Positions 1 to 8,894 of a stretch of 64,000 nt of DNA are shown here, piece by piece. Each line of letters starts with the position of its first letter. Position 1 is the stretch's first letter. Position numbers and translations under genes: made by a program. Where the stretch lies: assembly GCF_000516555.1 (NCBI RefSeq), contig NZ_AZSJ01000003.1, positions 1,979,302-2,043,301 on the forward strand, written 5' to 3'. Below the pieces are notes generated by a model that was not told where the DNA came from, ran no database searches, and saw only the letters and a list, made by a program, of their open reading frames with translations. The DNA comes from Afipia sp. P52-10 (GTDB lineage Bacteria; Pseudomonadota; Alphaproteobacteria; Rhizobiales; Xanthobacteraceae).

Positions 1-1
1 G

Positions 2-1255
2 CTGCGCGCCGCGCAAGACATCGTCTGGTGGCACGCGATGTCCGGCGAGTTGGGCCGGCAGGTCGAGAAGCTCGCCAGCGATTTCAATGCGTCGCAATCC
101 GACTATCGCGTCGTGCCGGTCTACAAGGGCAGCTACGCCGAGACGGTGAACGCGGCGATCTTCGCGTTCCGCTCACGGTCGCAACCGGCCATTGTCCAGG
201 TCAACGAGATCGCGACGGCGACGATGATGGCGGCGAAGGGCGCGATCTATCCGGTCTACAGCCTGATGCGGGAGCAGTCGGAGCCGTTCCTGCCCTCGAC
301 GTATCTGCCCGCGGTGACCGGCTATTACACCGATCTCGCCGGCAACATGCTGTCGTTTCCGTTCAACGCCTCGACACCGATCCTTTACTATAACAAGAGC
401 CTGTTCAAGATTGCGGGCCTCAATCCCGACCAGCCGCCCAAAACCTGGCCGGAGCTGGGAGCGGCCGCGCAACGGCTGCGGGCCGCCGGCGTGCCGTGCG
501 GCTTCACCACCCACTGGCCGTCCTGGATCAGCATCGAAAACTTTTCGGCCCTGCACGACATTCCGATCGCCACCAATGCCAATGGCTTTGGCGGCTTGGA
601 TACGGCGCTGGTGATCAACAATCCGCTGGTGGTGCGCCACATCGCGCAGCTCGCCGAATGGCAGAAGACCAAGGTCTTTGATTACAGCGGCCGCGCTACG
701 ACGGCCGAACCGCGGTTTCAGAACGGCCAGTGCGGCATCTTCATCGGCTCGTCGGCGACGCGCGCCGACATCCTGAAGAATGCGAAGTTCGAGGTCGGCT
801 TCGGCGCGATGCCGTATTGGCCGGACGTGAAGGGCGCGCCGCGCAACACCATCATCGGCGGCGCGACGCTGTGGGTTCTGCGTGACCGGCCGGCCGAGGA
901 ATACAAGGGGGTCGCCAAGTTCTTCACGTTCCTCTCGCAGGCCGACGTGCAGGCGGCATGGCATCAGGCGACCGGTTACCTGCCGATCACGAAGGCCGCC
1001 TACGAACTGACGCGCAACCACGGCTTCTACGATCGCAATCCCGGTTCGGCGCTTTCGGTCGAACAGATGATCCTGAAGATGCCAAACGAAAACTCGAAAG
1101 GGCTGCGGCTCGGCTCGTTCGTACTCGTCCGTGACGTGATCGAGGACGAGATGGAGCAGGCGTTCGCCGGCAAGAAGTCCGCGCAAGCGGCGATGGATGC
1201 GGCGGTCGAGCGGGGCAATCGCCTGCTGCGTCAATTCGAGCGCAGCAATCAGTAG
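2..1255 (+). CDS. ugpB: UgpB-like glycerol-3-phosphate ABC transporter substrate-binding protein (5' truncated)
   Basis: Periplasmic binding protein of the extracellular solute-binding family 1, UgpB branch, which delivers sn-glycerol-3-phosphate or glycerophosphodiesters to an ABC permease. The frame is open from the first complete codon, so the gene starts upstream. The 417 visible residues begin in the mature domain with WWHAMSGELG, a UgpB hallmark, followed by FNASQSDYRVVPVYKG. About 20 residues, mainly the signal peptide, should be missing. The tail FERSNQ ends at TAG. In the usual ugpBAEC order the permease genes follow ugpB. Here the next gene is the convergent rpmB, so the permease genes either precede it outside the window or are elsewhere. 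Family is confident; the exact ligand is inferred. Confidence 0.88.
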   Translation: MRAAQDIVWWHAMSGELGRQVEKLASDFNASQSDYRVVPVYKGSYAETVNAAIFAFRSRSQPAIVQVNEIATATMMAAKGAIYPVYSLMREQSEPFLPSTYLPAVTGYYTDLAGNMLSFPFNASTPILYYNKSLFKIAGLNPDQPPKTWPELGAAAQRLRAAGVPCGFTTHWPSWISIENFSALHDIPIATNANGFGGLDTALVINNPLVVRHIAQLAEWQKTKVFDYSGRATTAEPRFQNGQCGIFIGSSATRADILKNAKFEVGFGAMPYWPDVKGAPRNTIIGGATLWVLRDRPAEEYKGVAKFFTFLSQADVQAAWHQATGYLPITKAAYELTRNHGFYDRNPGSALSVEQMILKMPNENSKGLRLGSFVLVRDVIEDEMEQAFAGKKSAQAAMDAAVERGNRLLRQFERSNQ

Positions 1256-1411
1256 CGGCGAGGGGGTTCACTTCTGGCGGGATCGGGGCCGGAGGCTCCG
1301 GATTTTTGTGGGTCGCGCTCTCTTCGCGCAAAACCCGTGTTTCATGTGAAGCCGTGTCTTGCTTCGCATTCGCTGGCGAGGCCGGGCAGGGCCTGTTCGG
1401 GCTCAAAGCAA

Positions 1412-1436
1412 AACAGCCGGGCGAGGCCCGGCTGTT
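1412..1436 (-). terminator. Rho-independent terminator of rpmB
   Basis: A perfect 11-bp stem (AACAGCCGGGC / GCCCGGCTGTT) with a 3-nt loop lies 25 bp past the rpmB stop. Read on the minus strand it is followed by a T-rich stretch (TTTTGCTTTG). It also faces the end of the convergent ugpB, so it may act in both directions. Confidence 0.8.
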
Positions 1437-1460
1437 GCGTCATCGTCAGAGTACGCCTGA

Positions 1461-1751
1461 TCAGCTGGCGGCAGCGAGCTTCTTCTCGATCTGGCGCTTG
1501 ATGTCGCGCGCGTGCTTGGAAAGATCGGCATCGCTCGCCTTCAGCAGGAACTTGTCGAGGCCGCCCCGATGATCCACCGACTTGATCGCATTGGCGGACA
1601 CGCGGAAGCGCACGCCACGGCCGAGGGCGTCGGAAATCATCGTCACATTGCACAGGTTCGGCAGAAAGCGACGCTTGGTCTTGATGTTGGAGTGGCTGAC
1701 CTTGTGGCCGACCTGCACTCCCTTGGCGGTCAGTTCGCAACGCCGTGACAT
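1461..1751 (-). CDS. rpmB: 50S ribosomal protein L28
   Basis: Large-subunit ribosomal protein bL28, 96 residues, a normal length for alphaproteobacteria. It begins [11 protein letters not shown] and contains the family's [19 protein letters not shown] core (residues 15-33). The frame continues upstream of this start, but L28 always begins at the MSRRCEL-type segment, so the longer reading is rejected. The tail is rich in Lys and Ala ([12 protein letters not shown]). It is transcribed as a single gene, divergent from the DUF3108 gene, and closed by a strong terminator. Identity is very secure. Confidence 0.97.
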   Translation of the reverse strand: MSRRCELTAKGVQVGHKVSHSNIKTKRRFLPNLCNVTMISDALGRGVRFRVSANAIKSVDHRGGLDKFLLKASDADLSKHARDIKRQIEKKLAAAS

Positions 1752-2044
1752 GGCGAAAATCCTCGATGCTCTTCCGGCAAGCCGCCCGATGCGGCGCTCG
1801 CCGGGTCCAAAATTCCGGTCCATTTCAGGAACGGGGGACGTATAAGGGCCGCCCAGCCCAGCGTCAAGCCGCACCGGTCCCGAAAAATCGGTCGGAACAG
1901 GCGAGATTCCGACGGCAATCCCCGGCCATTTGCTCAGCCGTGGTGGTTTTTGCCCCATCCGCGGTCCATATTAACGACGTAATCTGGGTTTGATGTCAGA
2001 CGCTTGTTCGGCACGCCAGACCAAAGGCCGGGACGTCAATATCC

Positions 2045-2917
2045 GTGTTCATTCCCTCGATATCGGAACCGCGACGGCGGATGTCGCCGTCGCTTGCGGC
2101 TGGCCTTCTCCTGCTTTGCGGCTTCGCCGATGACGCCCAGGCACAGGGACGCGTCGATGCCCAATACGAGGTGACGCTAGCGGGGGTCCCGATCGGAAAG
2201 GGCTCCTGGACTGTCGACATCGCGGAAGATCATTATTCCGCGCTCGGCAGCGGCAAGGCGACCGGAGTGATCGCGATGCTCGCCTCCGGCGAGGGCAATG
2301 GCGGGTCGCAGGGACGTGTCGTCAAAGGTCAATTGGTGCCCTCGTCCTACACCGTGACGATGACGACCAACCGCAAGACCGAGGTGCTGCGCATTGCGCT
2401 GAGCGGCGGCAACGTCAAGGATTTCAGCATCGAGCCAGAGCCGCCGGTCCATCCGGGCCGCATTCCGGTGACGGAAGCGCACAAGCGCGGCGTGTCCGAT
2501 CCGATGACGGGATCGCTGGTGCGGGTGCCGGGCAGCGGCGATCCGCTGAGCCCGGAAGCTTGTAGCAGCGGCCAGGCGGTGTTCGACGGCCGTATGCGCT
2601 ACGACCTCAAGCTGGCCTACAAGCGGATGGAAACGGTCAAAGCCGCCAAGGGTTATCAGGGACCCGTGGTGGTGTGCAGCATCCAATTCCTGCCGATCTC
2701 GGGCTATGTGCCGGATCGTGTGGCGATCAAGTATCTGGTTGCCCAGCGCAATATGGAGGTCTGGCTGGCGCCGATCCTCGGGACACGAGTGCTGATGCCG
2801 TTTAAGGTGACGATCCCGACGCCGTTGGGCACGGGCACGATGCAAGCGACCCAGTTCATCAATGCCCTTCAGGCTCAGCCTGCGCTGCCGCAGACCACCA
2901 CCGCACGGACTCAATAG
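2045..2917 (+). CDS. DUF3108 domain exported protein
   Basis: Protein of 290 residues with an N-terminal signal sequence (three Arg at 10-12, a hydrophobic run LAAGLLLLCG, cleavage probably after AQA near residue 33). The rest matches the DUF3108 pattern: a mature start QGRVDAQYEVTLAGVPIGKGSWTVDI, then a mid-domain cysteine pair near residues 176 and 222. Members are exported beta-rich proteins of unknown function. The start chosen is a GTG at 2045, because it supplies the positively charged n-region. An ATG at 2081 is the alternative and would leave no charge. The gene is conserved beside rpmB and the downstream helicase in related genomes as I remember them. Role unknown. Confidence 0.78.
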   Translation: MFIPSISEPRRRMSPSLAAGLLLLCGFADDAQAQGRVDAQYEVTLAGVPIGKGSWTVDIAEDHYSALGSGKATGVIAMLASGEGNGGSQGRVVKGQLVPSSYTVTMTTNRKTEVLRIALSGGNVKDFSIEPEPPVHPGRIPVTEAHKRGVSDPMTGSLVRVPGSGDPLSPEACSSGQAVFDGRMRYDLKLAYKRMETVKAAKGYQGPVVVCSIQFLPISGYVPDRVAIKYLVAQRNMEVWLAPILGTRVLMPFKVTIPTPLGTGTMQATQFINALQAQPALPQTTTARTQ

Positions 2918-3228
2918 TCTGTTGTCCCGGCCGAACGATGCGATGGGGGTGCCGGAATCCCAGTTGACAGAAAAGCCGATCGGAGTCCGTCCGCCGTTAA
3001 CGATTGGCTGTGCTAAAAGCGCCCGCATCGGTTGCCGGCGGGCTCGATCTTGTGGTTTTGAGGCGGGCGGATGCGAGATATTGCGGGGAACGAAACGCCC
3101 AGATGGAGAGTCAGCGATTCGGGCGCGATTCGTTCCGGAACCGTTCCAGAGCTTAAGCCGTGACGCGATAAGCGTCGCATTGTGAGACACGACGCAGGTC
3201 GTTCGCCCTGCGGAAGCACCGGAATTTA
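2918..3228 (+). other. Intergenic region upstream of the helicase gene
   Basis: The 311 bp between the DUF3108 gene and the helicase gene hold no convincing reading frame or RNA gene. A TTGACA hexamer at 2964-2969 could be a -35 element, but I do not see a good -10 at the right distance. The helicase promoter is presumably here. Confidence 0.4.
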
Positions 3229-6200
3229 ATGGCCTTTTCGTCCCCACCGTTTGCCTCGCGCAATGATCGCCTGCCGGGTGCCGGCGTGACGGCCGTGCTC
3301 GGCCCGACCAACACCGGCAAGACCCATCTCGCCATCGAGCGGATGCTCGCGCATTCGTCCGGGCTGATCGGCTTGCCGCTGCGGCTGCTCGCGCGGGAGG
3401 TCTACAACCGTCTGGTGGAGCGTGCCGGCGCTGACAGCGTCGCGCTGATCACCGGCGAAGAGAAGATCAAGCCGCGCAATCCGCGCTTCTGGGTATCCAC
3501 CGTCGAGGCGATGCCGCGCGACCTCGACGTGTCGTTCCTAGCGGTCGACGAAATCCAGATCGGTGCCGATCTCGAGCGCGGTCATGTCTTCACCGATCGC
3601 ATCCTGCATCGGCGCGGCCGCGATGAGACGCTGATCCTCGGCGCGGCGACGATGCGCGGCATCGTCGAGCGGCTGCTGCCGGGCGTCAGCATCGTGACGC
3701 GGCCGCGCCTGTCGCAGCTTTCATTCGCCGGCGATCGCAAGATCACGCGCCAGCCGCGACGGACGGCGATCGTCGCGTTTTCCGCCGACGAGGTTTACGC
3801 CATCGCCGAACTGATCCGCCGTCAGCATGGCGGTGCAGCCGTGGTGATGGGCTCGCTGTCGCCGCGCACGCGCAACGCTCAGGTGGCGATGTTTCAGTCC
3901 GGCGAGGTCGACTACCTCGTTGCCACCGACGCGATCGGCATGGGTCTCAATCTCGATGTCGATCACGTCGCGTTCGCGGCTGACCGGAAATACGACGGGT
4001 ATCAATATCGGCGGCTGAATCCGTCGGAATTCGCGCAGATCGCCGGCCGGGCCGGCCGCGCCACCCGTGACGGCACGTTCGGCACCACCGGCCGCTGTGC
4101 GCCGTTCGAGCCCGAACTGGTCAATGCGTTGCAGAACCATGCGTTCGATAGCGTCAAGCAGTTGCAGTGGCGCAATTCGGATCTGGATTTCTCCTCGCTC
4201 GGCGCCTTGCAGGCGGCGCTTTCGCTGTCGCCGACGCATGAGGCGTTGACGCGCGCGCCGGTTGCGGAAGACATTCGCGTGCTTGATCATGCCGCCCGCG
4301 ATAGCGATGTTCGCGATATGACGCGGGATCCGGCGGCGGTCGAGCGCCTCTGGGATGTCTGTCAGCTGCCGGATTATCGCAAGATCGCGCCGGCAGCGCA
4401 TGCGGAACTGGTCACCACGCTGTTCGGTTTTCTGATGCAGCAGGGGAGGATTCCGGACGACTGGTATGCCGCCCAGGTCAATCAGGCGGACCGAACCGAT
4501 GGCGGCATCGACACGCTGTCCGCGCGGATCGCCCAGATCAGAACCTGGACATTTGCGGCGAATCGTCCCGATTGGCTTCGTGACCCGGAACATTGGCAGG
4601 GGATAGCGCGTGCTATTGAGGATAAATTGTCAGATGCGCTGCATCAGCGGCTCACCGAACGTTTCGTTGACCGCCGTACCAGTGTATTGATGCGGCGTTT
4701 GCGGGAAAATGCGACTTTGACGACAGAGATTGGCAAGACAGGGGACGTGATCGTCGAGGGCCACACGATCGGCCGGCTCGATGGTTTCATGTTTGCGCCG
4801 GATGCCGCCGAGGCAGGCTCGGAGGCGAAGGCTTTGCAAGCGGCGGCGCAGAAGGCGCTGGCCGGCGAGATCGACGCGCGTGCGGCGAAGCTTGCCGCCG
4901 GCTCCGATGATCAGTTCGTGCTGACGTCGGATGGCACGGTGCGCTGGCTGGGCGATGCGGTCGGCCGGCTGACAGCCGCCGACAACGTGCTCGAACCGCG
5001 TGTGCGGCTGATCGCCGATGAGCGGCTGTCGGGAGCGCCGCGCGAGAGCGTGCAGGCGCGGCTCGACCTCTGGCTGAAGGCTCACATTACCAAGCTGCTC
5101 GGGCCGCTGTTCGAACTCTCGCAGGCGCAGGACGTCACCGGCATTGCCCGCGGCATCGCATTCCAGCTCGTCGAAGCGCTTGGCGTAATGGAGCGGCAGA
5201 AGGTTGCGGCCGAAATGAAGGACCTCGACCAGCCTTCGCGGGCCATGCTGCGCAAGTACGGCGTCCGCTTCGGCGCCTATCACATTTATCTGCCGGCGCT
5301 GCTGAAGCCCGCGGCGCGCTCGCTGGCGTCGCTGCTGTGGTCGCTGAAACACGACAATACCGATCTCGCGGCACTGACGACCGCGCAACATCTCGCGGGC
5401 ACCGGACGGACGTCGTTCCCAGCCGACAAAGCGCTCGACCGGGATGCCTATCGCACGCTCGGCTATCGGCTGGCGGGCGAGCGCGCGGTGCGTGTCGATA
5501 TTCTCGAGCGGCTTGCCGACCTGATCCGCCCTGCGCTTGCGTGGCGGCCGGGAACGTCGCTGCCGAAGCCACCAGGCGCTTTCGATGGCCGTGCGTTCAC
5601 GGTGACCCAGGCGATGACATCGCTGACCGGATCAGCGGGCGAGGATTTCGCCTCCGTGCTGCGCGCGCTGGGCTATCGCATGGATCGCCGGCCGCCGTTG
5701 CCACCGGAGCCTGTGGCTGCGGAGCCTGTGGTCGCCGCGCCGGCCGCCGATGCGTCATCTGCCGAGCTGGCCGCAGTCGACGATGGCGCCATCGCGGATG
5801 GGCCAGCAACGGAAGCGGCTTCGGTGCCCAAGGCCGATGATGAGGCCGATGATGCGACCGCCTCGGCGGAGCCGGCTGCAAACGCGGCGGTTACGGAGAC
5901 CGGCGCTACGGAGCCGACTGCTGCAGAGGCGGCCGTCGAAGCGACGCCTGCCGAGACGAACGTCGATGAGGCGGTTGTCGAGGCCGCCCGCGAACCCGCC
6001 GCGCAAGCAGCGGATGGAGAGGCCTCTGTCGTTCAAACCGACGGCGAGGCGCCGGCGCAACCGGTGGACACCGGGGCTGTAGCTACTGCGGATGTGGCGT
6101 CCTCTGACGATGCGTCCTCTGATAGTGCCACGGCGGCTGACAAGGCCACGGCGGCTGCGGAGCCGGAGTTGGTCGAGGTCTGGCGTCCGGCGGGCCGGCA

Positions 6201-6651
6201 TGACGATCGCAAACATCGTCATGAGCGCGGTCCGCGACGCGATCGGCAAGGCGCATCGTCTGGTCCGGCCGCAGAAGGTGATCGTGGCCATAAGGGTCAG
6301 CATCGCCGCGATCGCAAGGATTTCAGCCGCTTCCGCAGGCCGGAGGCGGGTGGTGAACGGCCGGCGGCGACCGCAGGCGCGACGCCGCAAGCCGAGAGCG
6401 GGGCTGGAGCGCAGCGCGACGATCGGCGGCAATTCCAGGGCCGTGGCGGCAACAAGGGCGGCAAAGGCCGTTCTGACCAGCGTCATTCCGATCAACGCCA
6501 TTCTGATCAGCGTCATGGCGGTGGAGCAAGGCACGACCGCTCAGCAGGGCAGCGTCCGCAACGCGATCGGCCGATCGATCCCAATTCGCCGTTCGCGAAA
6601 CTCGCCGCGCTGAAGGAGCAGTTGGAGTCGAACGCCAAGGAAAAGCTCTAG
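3229..6651 (+). CDS. SUV3/MgpS-like superfamily 2 helicase with long disordered tail
   Basis: Superfamily 2 helicase of the SUV3 type, predicted to unwind RNA or RNA:DNA duplexes with ATP. Walker A GPTNTGKT is at residues 25-32, the Walker B box is DEIQ at 107-110, VATDAIGMGLN at 231-241 is motif V, and QIAGRAGR at 270-277 is motif VI. The core and accessory domains reach about residue 815. The remaining 325 residues are low complexity: first acidic and Ala-rich (about 820-975), then basic and rich in Arg, His, Asp and Gly with a triple SDQRH repeat. At 1140 residues it is longer than mitochondrial SUV3 (about 780), and the tail explains the excess. It lies 39 bp before the S4-protein gene and is probably co-transcribed with it. 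Function is inferred from family. Confidence 0.85.
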   Translation: MAFSSPPFASRNDRLPGAGVTAVLGPTNTGKTHLAIERMLAHSSGLIGLPLRLLAREVYNRLVERAGADSVALITGEEKIKPRNPRFWVSTVEAMPRDLDVSFLAVDEIQIGADLERGHVFTDRILHRRGRDETLILGAATMRGIVERLLPGVSIVTRPRLSQLSFAGDRKITRQPRRTAIVAFSADEVYAIAELIRRQHGGAAVVMGSLSPRTRNAQVAMFQSGEVDYLVATDAIGMGLNLDVDHVAFAADRKYDGYQYRRLNPSEFAQIAGRAGRATRDGTFGTTGRCAPFEPELVNALQNHAFDSVKQLQWRNSDLDFSSLGALQAALSLSPTHEALTRAPVAEDIRVLDHAARDSDVRDMTRDPAAVERLWDVCQLPDYRKIAPAAHAELVTTLFGFLMQQGRIPDDWYAAQVNQADRTDGGIDTLSARIAQIRTWTFAANRPDWLRDPEHWQGIARAIEDKLSDALHQRLTERFVDRRTSVLMRRLRENATLTTEIGKTGDVIVEGHTIGRLDGFMFAPDAAEAGSEAKALQAAAQKALAGEIDARAAKLAAGSDDQFVLTSDGTVRWLGDAVGRLTAADNVLEPRVRLIADERLSGAPRESVQARLDLWLKAHITKLLGPLFELSQAQDVTGIARGIAFQLVEALGVMERQKVAAEMKDLDQPSRAMLRKYGVRFGAYHIYLPALLKPAARSLASLLWSLKHDNTDLAALTTAQHLAGTGRTSFPADKALDRDAYRTLGYRLAGERAVRVDILERLADLIRPALAWRPGTSLPKPPGAFDGRAFTVTQAMTSLTGSAGEDFASVLRALGYRMDRRPPLPPEPVAAEPVVAAPAADASSAELAAVDDGAIADGPATEAASVPKADDEADDATASAEPAANAAVTETGATEPTAAEAAVEATPAETNVDEAVVEAAREPAAQAADGEASVVQTDGEAPAQPVDTGAVATADVASSDDASSDSATAADKATAAAEPELVEVWRPAGRHDDRKHRHERGPRRDRQGASSGPAAEGDRGHKGQHRRDRKDFSRFRRPEAGGERPAATAGATPQAESGAGAQRDDRRQFQGRGGNKGGKGRSDQRHSDQRHSDQRHGGGARHDRSAGQRPQRDRPIDPNSPFAKLAALKEQLESNAKEKL
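6472..6516 (+). repeat. Three 15-bp tandem repeats encoding SDQRH
   Basis: Inside the helicase tail three consecutive 15-bp units each encode Ser-Asp-Gln-Arg-His. The units differ only at a few mostly synonymous positions, so the repeat is kept in frame at the protein level. Confidence 0.85.
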
Positions 6652-6690
6652 GCATGTCGCTGGCGAGACCACCGGGAGCGTTTTGAACGC

Positions 6691-6951
6691 GTGGACCGCC
6701 AGCGGATCGACAAATGGCTCTGGCATGCGCGGATTGTCCGGACGCGGACGAGCGCCGCCGAGCTCGTCGCTAAGGGGCATGTCCGCATCAATGGCGCTCG
6801 GGTTGTCGCCCCGGGCCACGCGGTCAAACAGGGCGATGTGCTGACGATCGCGCTGGACAGCCGAATCCGCGTTTGGAAAGTGGCGGATTTCGCAGAGCGA
6901 CGCGGGGATGCGACGGCGGCTCGCATGCTGTATGTGGAGTTGCCACAATAG
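6691..6951 (+). CDS. S4-domain RNA-binding protein (Hsp15-like)
   Basis: Small protein of 86 residues consisting almost entirely of an S4 RNA-binding domain: RIDKWLWHARIVRTRTSAAELVAKGHVRING at residues 5-35, then the loop HAVKQGDVLTI. This is the pattern of Hsp15 (HslR), which binds free 50S subunits carrying stalled nascent chains. It is shorter than E. coli Hsp15 (133 residues) because the C-terminal extension is reduced. The start is GTG at 6691, with no strong Shine-Dalgarno sequence. It follows the helicase by 39 bp, consistent with a joint role in RNA or ribosome handling. Family assignment is secure; the exact role is inferred. Confidence 0.88.
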   Translation: MDRQRIDKWLWHARIVRTRTSAAELVAKGHVRINGARVVAPGHAVKQGDVLTIALDSRIRVWKVADFAERRGDATAARMLYVELPQ

Positions 6952-7142
6952 CCGGGCGGCTGCATTGCAGGACCGCCCGCACTTCTCTTGCGATGCGGGG
7001 CATCCTGCGCTACGCCACAGCGCGCGTTTCGACCTATTCTAGGCCGGATCACGCGATCTGTGGATATAGGGTAATTTCTTGCTGTGACGGGCCGTTGACG
7101 TGCAGGAAGTTCCTCCAGTTTTGACCCGTTCCGGAGCTATCG

Positions 7143-7481
7143 ATGACTTATGTCGTCACTGATAACTGCATCAAGTGCAAGTACACGGACTGCGTGGAAG
7201 TCTGCCCGGTAGATTGCTTCTACGAAGGCGAGAACATGCTGGTTATCCATCCGGACGAATGCATCGATTGCGGGGTTTGCGAGCCGGAATGTCCGGCGGA
7301 CGCGATCAAGCCGGACACTGAGCCGAACCTGGAAAAGTGGCTGCAGGTGAACGCCGAGTACGCCAAGTCGTGGCCGAACATCACCCAGAAGAAAGACCAG
7401 GATCCCGACGCCGAGAAGCACGACGGCGAAGAGGGCAAGTTCGAGAAGTATTTCTCCGCCAATCCGGGGACCGGGGACTGA
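7143..7481 (+). CDS. fdxA: 7Fe ferredoxin ([3Fe-4S][4Fe-4S])
   Basis: Electron-carrier ferredoxin of the Azotobacter FdI / FdxA type, 112 residues. The cysteine layout fits the family exactly: Cys9, 17 and 50 for the 3Fe cluster, Cys21, 40, 43 and 46 for the 4Fe cluster, and Cys12 and Cys25 as the two extra cysteines also present in FdI. The C-terminal half ([19 protein letters not shown]) is the usual extension, ending in an acidic tail. It is cytoplasmic and the redox partner is unknown. It sits between the S4 protein and CarD, an arrangement I recall as conserved in Rhizobiales. The intergenic region before it is 191 bp, so it probably has its own promoter. Confidence 0.95.
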   Translation: MTYVVTDNCIKCKYTDCVEVCPVDCFYEGENMLVIHPDECIDCGVCEPECPADAIKPDTEPNLEKWLQVNAEYAKSWPNITQKKDQDPDAEKHDGEEGKFEKYFSANPGTGD

Positions 7482-7642
7482 GGTTCCGCGGCGCGGCGGC
7501 GTTCCGGCGGCCGATTCGAGCGGCTTTCCGGTTCCGGCGTATGTTTAAGCCGGGCTGAAGCCCACCGTCGGCACGCCAACCATTTCAGAACAAGGCATTT
7601 AACCCTAAAGCGGGTCCGATCCCCGACTTTGGTCATAAATCA

Positions 7643-7679
7643 TTGATTTTTGCGGAAAATGTGCTATTTTAGGCACATT
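7643..7679 (+). promoter_or_regulatory. Candidate promoter with overlapping dyad upstream of carD
   Basis: TTGATT (7643-7648) and TATTTT (7665-7670) are separated by 16 bp in a locally AT-rich stretch, a plausible housekeeping promoter. The -10 element lies inside an inverted repeat, AATGTGC (7658-7664) and GCACATT (7673-7679), so a repressor or a stem could control it. It lies about 100 bp before the CarD start. Pattern only, no experimental support. Confidence 0.45.
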
Positions 7680-7777
7680 CAAGAAACCGGAATCAGTTTC
7701 CGCCCTTGATTGGCCGGAGATGACTGGATTCCCCGGACAAGCCGTGAACAGGAGCGTGGCGGTTCCACGCACAGGTT

Positions 7778-8785
7778 GTGTCAAGCAAAACCACGCGTTC
7801 CAAGAGTATCGCAAAGGCTGCGAATAAGACAACCACTAAGAAGGCTGCGGCTGCAAGCCGAAGCTCTTCCCGGACGACCGCTCGAGCGTCCAAAGCCAAC
7901 GCCTCGAAAACCCACGCTTCCAAAGCCAAGGCGGCTCGTAACCCCGCGGCCGCCAAATCCAAGACAGTAAAGAACGTAATGGCCAAAAACACTGCCCCGA
8001 AGACCGCGAAGACCTCCGCCAAGCCTGCCGTTGCCAAGGCCGCTGTGAAACCCGTTGCGAAGGCTCCGGTCGTCGCCAAGCCGCCGGTCAAGGCTGTCGC
8101 TACTGCGCCTGCCAAGGCCGCGCCTGTGAAGGCGGCCGTGGCCAAGCCGGCTGCGCCGAAGGTGGAGGAGGTGAAGAAGCCGGCGACCCAGCGCCAGGGC
8201 TTCAAGACCAATGAATTCGTGGTGTACCCGGCCCATGGTGTTGGCCAGATCCTCGCTATCGAGGAGCAGGAGATCGCCGGTGCGAAGCTCGAGCTGTTCG
8301 TGATCAACTTCATCAAGGACAAGATGACGTTGCGCGTTCCGACGTCGAAGATCATCAATGTCGGCATGCGCAAATTGTCCGAGCCGGCGCTGGTGAAAAA
8401 GGCGCTGGAGACGCTGAAGGGCCGCGCCCGCGTCAAGCGGACGATGTGGTCGCGCCGGGCGCAGGAGTACGAGGCCAAGATCAACTCCGGCGACATCGTC
8501 GCGATCGCCGAGGTCGTGCGCGATCTCTATCGCTCCGAATCGCAGCCGGAGCAGTCCTACAGCGAGCGCCAGCTCTATGAAGCTGCGCTTGATCGTTTGT
8601 CGCGTGAAATCGCGGCCGTGCAGCACGTCACCGAGACCGAAGCGATCAAGGAGATCGAAGCGGCGCTCGCCAAGGGTCCGCGTCGCGGCGCCAAGACCGA
8701 TGCGGTTGGTGAAGCCGACGGCGAGTCGGAGGATGACGATGAGGCCGATGGCGATGATTCCGTCGCCGAAGACGAGGCGGCGTAA
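7778..8785 (+). CDS. CarD-family RNA polymerase-binding regulator with histone H1-like N-terminal extension
   Basis: CarD/CdnL-type regulator that binds the RNA polymerase beta subunit and stabilises open promoter complexes. The CarD module starts near residue 141 (GFKTNEFVVYPAHGVGQI, the Tudor-like RNAP-interacting domain), followed by the helical DNA-binding part to about residue 300 and a Glu/Asp-rich tail. The first 140 residues are almost only Lys, Ala, Pro, Thr and Ser in AKAA / KPVAK repeats, resembling histone H1 tails. The start is GTG at 7778. An internal ATG at 7979 (MAKNTAPK) would shorten the tail by 67 residues and cannot be excluded. The gene is monocistronic with a clear terminator. 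Confidence 0.88.
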   Translation: MSSKTTRSKSIAKAANKTTTKKAAAASRSSSRTTARASKANASKTHASKAKAARNPAAAKSKTVKNVMAKNTAPKTAKTSAKPAVAKAAVKPVAKAPVVAKPPVKAVATAPAKAAPVKAAVAKPAAPKVEEVKKPATQRQGFKTNEFVVYPAHGVGQILAIEEQEIAGAKLELFVINFIKDKMTLRVPTSKIINVGMRKLSEPALVKKALETLKGRARVKRTMWSRRAQEYEAKINSGDIVAIAEVVRDLYRSESQPEQSYSERQLYEAALDRLSREIAAVQHVTETEAIKEIEAALAKGPRRGAKTDAVGEADGESEDDDEADGDDSVAEDEAA

Positions 8786-8812
8786 CGCGCATCCATCGTT
8801 CGATCAGTTTCG

Positions 8813-8838
8813 AAGCCCGGCTCCTGAGCCGGGCTTTT
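8813..8838 (+). terminator. Rho-independent terminator of carD
   Basis: Perfect 11-bp stem AAGCCCGGCTC / GAGCCGGGCTT with a 2-nt spacer, so the real loop opens the innermost pairs. It is followed by TTTT and lies 27 bp past the carD stop. Confidence 0.85.
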
Positions 8839-8894
8839 GCTTGTGGGCGTGCATGCTAGAATCGCCTCACCCACGCGAATGAGGAAACGTGCCC

